Part shown: positions 25,470-31,889 of the stretch, piece by piece | Position numbering within the stretch: position 1 is the stretch's first letter | How the letters are laid out: the number at the start of each line of letters is the position of its first letter | Source: Actinoallomurus sp. | GTDB taxonomy: Bacteria > Actinomycetota > Actinomycetes > Streptosporangiales > Streptosporangiaceae | DNA length: 47,313 bases | Reading direction: 5' to 3' | Assembly (NCBI GenBank): GCA_025964685.1 | Contig: JAOPYG010000085.1 | Span: 1-47,313, forward strand | The notes under the pieces: generated by a model | Seen by the model: the letters and a program-made list of their open reading frames with translations, nothing else | Told to the model about the DNA's origin: nothing | The model's database searches: none | Position numbers and translations under genes: made by a program

Positions 25470-26027
25470 GTGAGACTCTTCGTCGCGCTCGTCCCGCCGG
25501 AGCCCGCGCTCGATGAGATCGAGTCGGCCTTCGTCCCGTTCCACGACGGATGGCCGGGCCTGCGATGGACGTCACGGGAGTCCTGGCATGTGACGCTCGC
25601 CTTCTACGGCGAGGTCGACGACCTGACCACCACGCGGCTCCGGCCTCGGCTCGAACGCGCCGCGGCACGTCATCCGCGCCGAGAACTGGCGTTCCGCGGC
25701 GCCGGCGCCTTTCCCCGGCCGCGGGCCGCGCGCACCCTCTGGACGGGCATCCCCGCCGACCTGCGGGGCCTCGCCGACTCATGCCTGGCGGCCGGCCGCC
25801 ACGAGGGCATCGACACAGGCCGTACGCTGCGCTTCCACCCCCACCTGACCGTAGCCCGCACCCGGTCGCCGCACGACGTCGGCCCGATCGTCGAGGCACT
25901 GGGCACGTACGAGGGCGGCCCGTGGGCGGCGGACGAGATCCACCTCGTCCGCAGTCACCTCGGGGCGCAGGTGCGGTACGAGACCCTTTACCGCTGGCCG
26001 CTCAGGGACGCCACGACGAGCCGGTGA
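25470..26027 (+). CDS. thpR: RNA 2',3'-cyclic phosphodiesterase (LigT/ThpR)
   Basis: This 185-residue 2H-phosphoesterase has the two His-x-Thr motifs that form the active site: WHVTLAFYG (about residue 40) and FHPHLTVAR (about 127-135). The N-terminus RLFVALVPPE is the family start. It hydrolyses 2',3'-cyclic phosphate ends of RNA to 2'-phosphates in vitro; its cellular substrate is unclear. The GTG at 25470 lies 12 bp after the MFS stop and 6 nt after GACCCT, so it may be co-transcribed or leaderless. Its 3' end overlaps purC by 26 bp on the opposite strand. Confidence 0.93.
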   Translation: MRLFVALVPPEPALDEIESAFVPFHDGWPGLRWTSRESWHVTLAFYGEVDDLTTTRLRPRLERAAARHPRRELAFRGAGAFPRPRAARTLWTGIPADLRGLADSCLAAGRHEGIDTGRTLRFHPHLTVARTRSPHDVGPIVEALGTYEGGPWAADEIHLVRSHLGAQVRYETLYRWPLRDATTSR

Positions 26028-26835
26028 TGCGCTCGTAGACCTCCGTGTAGCGGGCCTGGGTGGCCGCGACGACGTCATCGGGGATCGGCGGCCCCGGAGG
26101 CGTACGGTCCCAGTCGGTGACCGATGCCGACCAGTCCCGTACGAACTGCTTGTCGAGGGAGTGCTGCGGGCGGCCCGGCGTCCAGCTGTCGGCGGGCCAG
26201 AACCGCGAGGAGTCGGGCGTGAGCACCTCGTCGGCGAGCACGACCGTGCCGTCGAGGTCGCGCCCGAACTCCAGCTTCGTGTCGGCGATGATGATGCCGC
26301 GCTCGCGGGCCAGCGCGGCGCCGCGGTCGTAGACCTCCAGGGTCAGGTCGCGCAGCCGCTCGGCGGTCTCCGCGCCGATCTCGCCGACCACGTCGTCGAA
26401 GGTGATGAACTCATCGTGCCCGGTCGTCGCCTTGGTGGTGGGCGTGAAGATCGGCTCGGGCAGCCGGGAGCCCTCGACCAGGCCCGGCGGCAGTGGCACC
26501 CCCGACACGGTGCCCTGCTTCTCGTACTCCTCGAGCCCGAGACCGGCCAGGTAACCGCGGGCGATGAACTCCACGGGGAACATGTCCAGCCGCCGGCACC
26601 GGATCGCCCGCCCGGCCCACTCGGCGGGCACGTCCTCGGAGATCACATGGTTCGGCGCGACGTCGGCGAGCTGCTCGAACCACCACAGCGACAGCTGCGT
26701 GAGGATCTTGCCCTTGCCCGGGACCGGCGTCGGCAGGACGACGTCGTACACGCTCACCCGGTCCGAGGCGACCAGGATCAGCTCGCCGTCGTCGGCGTAG
26801 ACGTCCCGCACCTTGCCGGAATGCACCAGCTCCAT
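26002..26835 (-). CDS. purC: phosphoribosylaminoimidazole-succinocarboxamide synthase
   Basis: This 277-residue SAICAR synthetase joins aspartate to CAIR with ATP in purine biosynthesis. It has the N-terminal SGKVRDVY, the ATP-binding ASDRVSVYDVVLPTPVPGKGKILTQLS, the RRLDMFPVEFIARGYLAG block, the GxxIADTKLEFG motif and the C-terminal DEVLTPDSSRFW with SLDKQFVRDW. I chose the ATG at 26835: GGGAGGGG precedes it and the upstream frame to 26916 is not conserved. It is monocistronic here; other pur genes are not in the window. It overlaps thpR tail to tail. Confidence 0.95.
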   Translation of the reverse strand: MELVHSGKVRDVYADDGELILVASDRVSVYDVVLPTPVPGKGKILTQLSLWWFEQLADVAPNHVISEDVPAEWAGRAIRCRRLDMFPVEFIARGYLAGLGLEEYEKQGTVSGVPLPPGLVEGSRLPEPIFTPTTKATTGHDEFITFDDVVGEIGAETAERLRDLTLEVYDRGAALARERGIIIADTKLEFGRDLDGTVVLADEVLTPDSSRFWPADSWTPGRPQHSLDKQFVRDWSASVTDWDRTPPGPPIPDDVVAATQARYTEVYERITGSSWRP

Positions 26836-26927
26836 GTACCCCTCCCGCACCGATGGCCGATCCCGTATCCGCAACGTACCCGTCGGCGGTACGCGGCGTG
26901 CCCGCGCCCCCGGCACTCGGGCGTACG

Positions 26928-27071
26928 TCAGGCGGCGTGACCGCCGTCGACGGCCGGCGCGGCGCCGGTGACGCAGCGGCCGCCCTCACCGGCCGGGTAG
27001 GCCACCATGCCCGCGACATCCTCGCCCTCGCCGAACCGGCCCAGCGCGGTCAGGGCGCGCTGTCGCGGCAT
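26928..27071 (-). pseudogene. 3' remnant of a short-chain dehydrogenase/reductase gene
   Basis: The minus-strand frame encodes ALTALGRFGEGEDVAGMVAY, then AGEGGRCVTGAAPAVDGGHAA and stop, which is the C-terminal block of classical SDR oxidoreductases (LGRFGEPEDVA...VTGxxxxVDGG). Nothing recognisable as the Rossmann motif or Tyr-x3-Lys active site lies upstream on the minus strand, where the secreted peptidase gene begins instead. Only the last 45 or so codons survive. It fills most of the 311-bp gap between purC and the peptidase gene. Confidence 0.6.
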
Positions 27072-27146
27072 GGTGGGGCTGGCCCCAAGGCGCAATGACC
27101 GGCTGGCCCCGTGGGCGCGCGGCGCCCGCGCCGCGACGCTGAACCC

Positions 27147-28634
27147 ATGCGAAATACGAGCCACAAGGCGGTCCTCTTCACCGTCGCAGCGGCAGCGCTG
27201 GCCATCACCGCGTCGGTCGTCGCTCCCCACCCCGCCGATGCCGCCACCGTCCGATGGGGCACATGCGCCGAAACCGGCCTGAACCCCCGTCAGGAGTGCG
27301 CGACCCTGCCCGTGCCGCTGGACTACGGCGATCCGCACGGCCGGCAGATCACGTTGGAGATATCACGCCTCCGCAGCTCGCAGCCCCGGTCGCGCCGGGG
27401 TGCGTTGCTGCTGATCCCCGGCGGACCCGGCGGGTCGAGCCTGAACCAGCCGTCCACGGTCACCGCGAAGATGCCCGCATCGGTGCGCGACGCGTACGAC
27501 GTCATCGGCTTCGAACCGCGGGGAGTCGGCCGGAGCACGCCGGTCAGCTGCGGCCTGGAGCACGGTGACCTGGCGGCGGCGAACCTGCGCCCGTGGCCCG
27601 GACCGGACGGCGACATCGCGCGGAACGTGGCCACCGCGCGCCGGGTCGCACAGACCTGTCTGCGAAACGACGGCGACGTCCTGCGCAGCATCAGCACCGC
27701 GAACGAGGCCAGGGACATCGACCGCATCCGCGTGGCTCTCGGCGAGTCGCGGCTCTCGGCCTGGGGCGTGTCGTACGGGACCTACGCGGGGGCCGTGTAC
27801 GCCACGATGTTCCCCCAGCGCACCGACAGGATCGTCCTCGACAGCAGCGGCGACCCGAACCCGGAACGGGTGGCCCGCGGCTGGCTGGCCAACACCGCGA
27901 TCGCGGTCGAGGACCGGTTCCCGGACTTCGCGGCCTGGGCGTCCACGGCGGGCAACCCGTACCGCCTCGCACGCACCCCCGCCGGCGTACGGTCCATGTT
28001 CATCGATCTCGCCGGGCGGCTGGACCACGCCCCGGTCCCGTGGCCCGGCGCCAACCCTCCCGAGCTGAACGGCAACGTGCTGCGGGAGACGCTGCAGGAG
28101 AGCCTGTACTCGGACGGCAGGTTCCCCGGCCTGGCCACCCTCATCCTGGCCGCCCGCGAAGAACGGCCGCTGCCGGCGCCGAGCTCACCGCCCGACGAGG
28201 TGCTGCAGAACGTCACGGCCGTGACGGTCGCGACCATGTGCGACGACGTCGCCTGGCCCCGCTCGATCCCGGCCATCGCACGGGATGTGGCGGCCGACCG
28301 GGCCCGCCATCCCCTCACGGCCGGAATGCCGGTCAACATCGGCCCGTGCTCCTTCTGGCCGTCACCGGCCGAACCGGCCGTACGGATCACGGCCCACGGT
28401 CCTTCGAACGTGCTGTTGGCGCAGAACCTGCGCGACCCCTCCACGCCGTACCGCGGAGCCCTGGAGATGCGCCGAGCCTTCGGTGACCGCGCCCGGATGG
28501 TCGCGATCGACTCCGGCGGCCACGAGGCGTACCTGGCGAACGGCAACGCCTGCGGCGACCGCCTGGTCAGCGACTTCCTGGCGAACGGAAAGCGCCCCGC
28601 CCACGACACCCTCTGCCCGGCCGAGGCCGGCTGA
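27147..28634 (+). CDS. secreted alpha/beta hydrolase (S33 tripeptidyl aminopeptidase-like)
   Basis: This 495-residue protein starts with a signal peptide (about 1-33: KAVLFTVAAAALAITASVVAPHPADA) and continues with the S33-family signature CATLPVPLDYGDPHGRQITLEISRL. The oxyanion loop is LLIPGGPGGSS (88-98). The triad is Ser209 (GVSYGTY), Asp430 (LRDPSTPY) and His459 (SGGHEAY), and paired cysteines suggest disulfides in the exported protein. Streptomyces relatives remove tripeptides from secreted proteins. The ATG at 27147 lies 6 nt after GACGCT. A hairpin immediately follows the stop. Confidence 0.93.
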   Translation: MRNTSHKAVLFTVAAAALAITASVVAPHPADAATVRWGTCAETGLNPRQECATLPVPLDYGDPHGRQITLEISRLRSSQPRSRRGALLLIPGGPGGSSLNQPSTVTAKMPASVRDAYDVIGFEPRGVGRSTPVSCGLEHGDLAAANLRPWPGPDGDIARNVATARRVAQTCLRNDGDVLRSISTANEARDIDRIRVALGESRLSAWGVSYGTYAGAVYATMFPQRTDRIVLDSSGDPNPERVARGWLANTAIAVEDRFPDFAAWASTAGNPYRLARTPAGVRSMFIDLAGRLDHAPVPWPGANPPELNGNVLRETLQESLYSDGRFPGLATLILAAREERPLPAPSSPPDEVLQNVTAVTVATMCDDVAWPRSIPAIARDVAADRARHPLTAGMPVNIGPCSFWPSPAEPAVRITAHGPSNVLLAQNLRDPSTPYRGALEMRRAFGDRARMVAIDSGGHEAYLANGNACGDRLVSDFLANGKRPAHDTLCPAEAG

Positions 28635-28644
28635 GGCCGGCCTC
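28623..28644 (+). terminator. terminator hairpin of the S33 peptidase gene
   Basis: GAGGCCGG and CCGGCCTC form a perfect 8-bp stem around CTGAGG. The loop contains the TGA stop codon, so translation ends inside the hairpin. Confidence 0.5.
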
Positions 28645-28688
28645 CCGGCCCTCACTCCACCAGGGGTGGGGGCCGCAAGGCCGTGTGA

Positions 28689-29705
28689 TCACTGGGCACG
28701 TTCGTACGGAGTGGTGCCGGTATAGAGCGCCTTGGTGATTATCGTCCGTACCGCGTCGTCATCGTAGGAGCCGTCCAACGGCAGGCCCAGCGCGGCGAAG
28801 AGATCACGTACCTCGTCACAGGTCGGCGACCGACCCAGGGCAGGTGCACGGTCCAGCGACACCTGATGGGTCTGGTCGAAGCAGATCTTCAGATCTGTGT
28901 CCCAGTAACCGTAGAACCCCTTCTCCGGCTTGATGCGATAGGCCGGGAGGCCCTTGTCCCGCACTGTGATGAGAAGGCAGCTGGGCGTCAGGTCATACCG
29001 GAAATTCGACCACGACGCGGCCAGCCCCAGCTTTATCTTCAACAGGCCATAGTTGCGGCCGTACCAGCACGCCGCGAGGATCGTCGCGTACGCGGCCTTC
29101 CGCACGAGATCCCGCGTCCACGGACTTCCATTGTCCGGCCACACATCGGCCGAATGCCGATGCAGGGCATAACTCTCACACAGTTCCTCGTTTCGAGGGT
29201 CGATGATCTGAATGTGCAGAGTGATGATCCGGCCGCTCCGCCGCGACTCCTTCGCGAGCTCCGGCAGCGTGACGGCGCGCAGATAGGTCCCCGTGCCGCC
29301 ACAGAACATCCACCAGCCGGCGTTGCGGCGCGCGTCCGCGAAGGCACCGCCGATCAGCGAGCCGGTCAGCATCTGCATCTCGGCCGAGCCGTCCAGCTCG
29401 GTGCGCATCGCCGCCACGTCCCTGCGGACATCGCCGATGTGCCGCAGTTGCGCGGGGAAGGCATGAAGACCGGATTCGATGGCGATCAGGTTCGCGCTGA
29501 AAGACTGCTCGGCGACCTCCCGCCTCAGCCGTTCGCGGATGAACGAGAACGAGAGGACGGCCAGAGTGGCCAGGATCCCGTTGGCGAGCGCCTCCCCCGA
29601 AGCGAGGTGGATGAACCCAAGGGCGCTGAAGATGATCGCGAGGAACAGGACGACGATGGTGTCGAGGTGCTCCCGCACACGGGTCAGGATGCCTATCACA
29701 CGCAC
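28689..29705 (-). CDS. two-TM protein with an unassigned cytosolic domain
   Basis: This 338-residue protein has two close N-terminal membrane helices (about 15-35 DTIVVLFLAIIFSALGFIHLA and 39-56 ALANGILATLAVLSFSFI) and then a long cytosolic part. A short coiled-coil-like linker with RERLRREVAEQ leads to the main domain (about 110-330), which contains GWWMFCGGTGTYLRAVTLPELA, HIQIIDPRNEELCESYALHRH, RYDLTPSCLLITVRDKG and GFYGYWDTDLKICFDQ. I recognise no catalytic motif. Its base composition is less GC-rich than its neighbours, hinting at acquisition. GTG at 29705 or 29699 could be the start, the latter better spaced from GAGGGG. The layout, a small membrane anchor plus a cytosolic domain, resembles some effector proteins, but that is only analogy. 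Confidence 0.75.
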   Translation of the reverse strand: MRVIGILTRVREHLDTIVVLFLAIIFSALGFIHLASGEALANGILATLAVLSFSFIRERLRREVAEQSFSANLIAIESGLHAFPAQLRHIGDVRRDVAAMRTELDGSAEMQMLTGSLIGGAFADARRNAGWWMFCGGTGTYLRAVTLPELAKESRRSGRIITLHIQIIDPRNEELCESYALHRHSADVWPDNGSPWTRDLVRKAAYATILAACWYGRNYGLLKIKLGLAASWSNFRYDLTPSCLLITVRDKGLPAYRIKPEKGFYGYWDTDLKICFDQTHQVSLDRAPALGRSPTCDEVRDLFAALGLPLDGSYDDDAVRTIITKALYTGTTPYERAQ

Positions 29706-29949
29706 CCCCTCGGCTCCGCAGGAATGAGAGACGCTGCGGCGTCGATCGCTATGTACCCGGTTCGAACAATGGACAGCTCACAGGGGCCCAAGGGTCTATC
29801 CGGCAAGATAGGGTAACCACCGGAGAAACGGGCATGCTGGATGACTCATGCACCGGTGCCAGGGAATTCCCCCGCCGTTGTTTCGCTCGCGAGACCATGC
29901 CTCACAGCACTCCTTGGGCCACGCCGGTGATCTCATGTCACACCGTCGC

Positions 29950-29976
29950 GTCGATTAGGGCAGACGTTTAATCGAC
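29950..29976. terminator. inverted repeat after the NCS2 permease gene
   Basis: GTCGATTA and TAATCGAC form a perfect 8-bp inverted repeat with an 11-nt loop, 20 bp beyond the permease stop on the minus strand. It is a terminator or operator. The rest of 29706-29949 holds only a doubtful 45-codon frame (from ATG 29834) behind TAGGGT and GGAG. Confidence 0.4.
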
Positions 29977-29995
29977 CCGGCCCGCGGAGAAATCG

Positions 29996-31465
29996 TCAGC
30001 TCACGCCGAGGAGTTCCTTGAGGGGGATGATGGCGTAGTAGGCGACGAAGAGGGCGGCCACCAGCCACAGCAGCGGGTGCACCTCGCGGGCGCGGCCTCG
30101 GACGGTCTTGATGACGACGTACGAGATGAAGCCGGCTCCCATCCCGTTGGTGATCGAGTACGTGAACGGCATGATGACCATGGTCAGGAACGCCGGGATG
30201 GCGATGTCGTAGTCGCTGAAGTCGATCCGCCGGATCTGGCTCATCATCAGGAAGCCCACGACCACCAGCGCGGGGGTGGCGGCCTCGAACGGGACGATCT
30301 GCACGATCGGGGCCAGGAACATCGCCAGCAGGAACAGCGCTCCCGTGACGACGCTGGCCAGGCCCGTCCGCGCGCCCTCGCCGACGCCTGCCGCCGACTC
30401 GACGTACCCCGTGGCCGACGACACCGACGCGGCTCCGCCCGCCGCCGCGGCCACGCCGTCCACGAACAGGATGGTGCCGATGTTCGGGGGTGTGCCGCGC
30501 TCGTCCAGCAGCCCGGCCTCGCTGCCGATGCCGACGACCGTGCCCATGGCGTCGAAGAAGTCGGCCAGGATCAGGGTGAAGGCGAACAGCACCGCGGCCA
30601 GCACGCCGACGCGGGCGAACGCCCCGTACAGGCTGAAGTGCCCGACCAGGGACAGGTCCGGCGTGCCGGCGATGTGGTGGACGCCCGGCAGCTTGGGGAC
30701 GTTGAGGCTCCAGCCCTTGTCGTTGATCACGCCGGGCTTGACGACGGTCGGGCCGGCCTTGGCCAGGGCCTCGACGATGATCGCCAGGATCGTGGTGCCG
30801 ACGATGCCGATGAGTATGGCGCCCTTGACCTGGCGGGCGACGAGGACGGCGGTGACGAGCAGGCCGAGTACGAATACCAGCGCCGGCCAGCTCTGCAGGT
30901 TGTTCGAGATCCCGAGCTGGACCGGCACCGTCGTGCCGGCCTCGTTCGGCACGCGGTGTACGAAGCCGCCGTCGACGAAGCCGATCAGGGCGATGAACAG
31001 GCCGATCCCGACTCCGATGGCCGCTTTCAGACCCTCGGGCACCGCGCGGAAGATCGCGGTACGAAAGCCGGTCAGCACGAGGATCGCGATGACGATGCCC
31101 TCGAGCACGACGAGGCCCATGGCCTCAGGCCAGGTCATCGAGGGTGCCAGCGTGGTGGCCACGAAGGCGTTCAGGCCGAGGCCGGTCGCGATCGCGAGCG
31201 GGAACCGCCCGGCGACGCCCATGATGATCGTCATGATGCCGGCCACGAGCGCCGTGGCGGCCGCGACCTTGGGGATGCCGAGGACGGCGCCGGTCTTGTC
31301 CGGAACCGTGCCGATGATCAGCGGGTTCAGCACCACGATGTAGGCCATCGTGAAGAACGTGGCCAGGCCACCACGGATCTCACGGCTCACTGTCGAGCCG
31401 CGTTCGGAGATCTTGAAGTACCGATCCAGGCCGCTCCGCGGCTCAGCGGCGACTGTCGTGGTCAC
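29996..31465 (-). CDS. NCS2/AzgA-type purine permease (guanine, hypoxanthine or adenine)
   Basis: This 489-residue integral membrane protein has about 12-14 helices. Family marks are GLATFFTMAYIVVLNPLI near the N-terminus, GLGLNAFVA and EGIVIAILVLTGFR, then FTLILADFFDAMGTVVGIGSEAGLL and SVSSATGYVESAAGVGEGARTGLASVV, followed by DIAIPAFLTMVIMPFTYSITNGMGAGFISYVV near the C-terminus. It should import a purine base with protons, feeding salvage. The GTG at 31465 has GGAGAG upstream; the ORF up to 31624 is not conserved. Two inverted repeats lie in the divergent region toward the DUF2530 gene and may regulate it. Confidence 0.93.
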   Translation of the reverse strand: MTTTVAAEPRSGLDRYFKISERGSTVSREIRGGLATFFTMAYIVVLNPLIIGTVPDKTGAVLGIPKVAAATALVAGIMTIIMGVAGRFPLAIATGLGLNAFVATTLAPSMTWPEAMGLVVLEGIVIAILVLTGFRTAIFRAVPEGLKAAIGVGIGLFIALIGFVDGGFVHRVPNEAGTTVPVQLGISNNLQSWPALVFVLGLLVTAVLVARQVKGAILIGIVGTTILAIIVEALAKAGPTVVKPGVINDKGWSLNVPKLPGVHHIAGTPDLSLVGHFSLYGAFARVGVLAAVLFAFTLILADFFDAMGTVVGIGSEAGLLDERGTPPNIGTILFVDGVAAAAGGAASVSSATGYVESAAGVGEGARTGLASVVTGALFLLAMFLAPIVQIVPFEAATPALVVVGFLMMSQIRRIDFSDYDIAIPAFLTMVIMPFTYSITNGMGAGFISYVVIKTVRGRAREVHPLLWLVAALFVAYYAIIPLKELLGVS

Positions 31466-31489
31466 GTGCCATCTCTCCTCAACATCCCA

Positions 31490-31577
31490 ACATCGAAAAC
31501 GATGTACGCAGAGTGACAGACACGGCAATGCGCACGGAAGACCCAAAATACGTGATCTGCGGCCTCTGCCGATCACG
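31490..31577. promoter_or_regulatory. two inverted repeats in the permease/DUF2530 intergenic region
   Basis: ACATCG-AAAA-CGATGT (31490-31505) is a perfect palindrome 25 bp upstream of the permease start. CGTGATC (31551-31557) and GATCACG (31571-31577) are a perfect 7-bp inverted repeat with a 13-nt spacer, just before the TACCCT hexamer of the divergent gene. They are plausible operators or leader hairpins; I see no known purine riboswitch core. Confidence 0.4.
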
Positions 31578-31587
31578 CCCGGGCGGA

Positions 31588-31593
31588 TACCCT
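31588..31593 (+). promoter_or_regulatory. TACCCT -10-like hexamer of a leaderless DUF2530 gene
   Basis: TACCCT is followed by 6 nt and the ATG at 31600, with no ribosome-binding site. Confidence 0.45.
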
Positions 31594-31599
31594 GATCCC

Positions 31600-31854
31600 A
31601 TGACGCGGCATCCCGATCCGCCACCGATGGAGACCAACGACGTCCTCGTCTCCGCCGCCGGCGCGGTGGCGTTCGCGATCGCGTTCGTCGTCCTGCTGCT
31701 GGTGCCGCTGGACGCCGACCAGCACTGGTGGCGCTGGGTGTGCGTCGTCGGCTGCCTCATGGGCGTCTTCGGCTGCTGGTACATCCCCCGCCTGCACCGG
31801 GGCCGCGCCGCCGCCGCCGAACGCCACGCCGCCAAGGAGCACCCGGAGAGCTAG
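31600..31854 (+). CDS. DUF2530 small membrane protein
   Basis: This 84-residue protein starts with a proline-rich cytoplasmic segment (DPPPMETND), then TM1 VSAAGAVAFAIAFVVLLLV and a loop DADQHWWRW. TM2 is VCVVGCLMGVFGCWYI, followed by a basic tail LHRGRAAAAERH. The pattern PPPMETND plus WWxW fits DUF2530, a conserved actinobacterial two-helix protein of unknown role. The start at 31600 is supported by TACCCT 6 nt upstream. It diverges from the purine permease and converges on the sacsin-like gene, sharing a terminator that contains both stop codons. Confidence 0.8.
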   Translation: MTRHPDPPPMETNDVLVSAAGAVAFAIAFVVLLLVPLDADQHWWRWVCVVGCLMGVFGCWYIPRLHRGRAAAAERHAAKEHPES

Positions 31855-31889
31855 GGCGTGCCCGACGGATCCCGTTCATCACGCCCTAG
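31851..31889. terminator. bidirectional terminator containing both stop codons
   Basis: CTAGGGCGTG (31851-31860) and CACGCCCTAG (31880-31889) form a perfect 10-bp stem with a 19-nt loop. The TAG stop of the DUF2530 gene and the TAG stop of the sacsin-like gene (opposite strand) sit in its two arms. Confidence 0.6.

Noticed and set aside
29755-29772. CCGGTTCGAAC, resembling a tRNA T-loop
   Set aside because: The flanking bases do not pair into a T-stem, and no anticodon or acceptor stem is present nearby.
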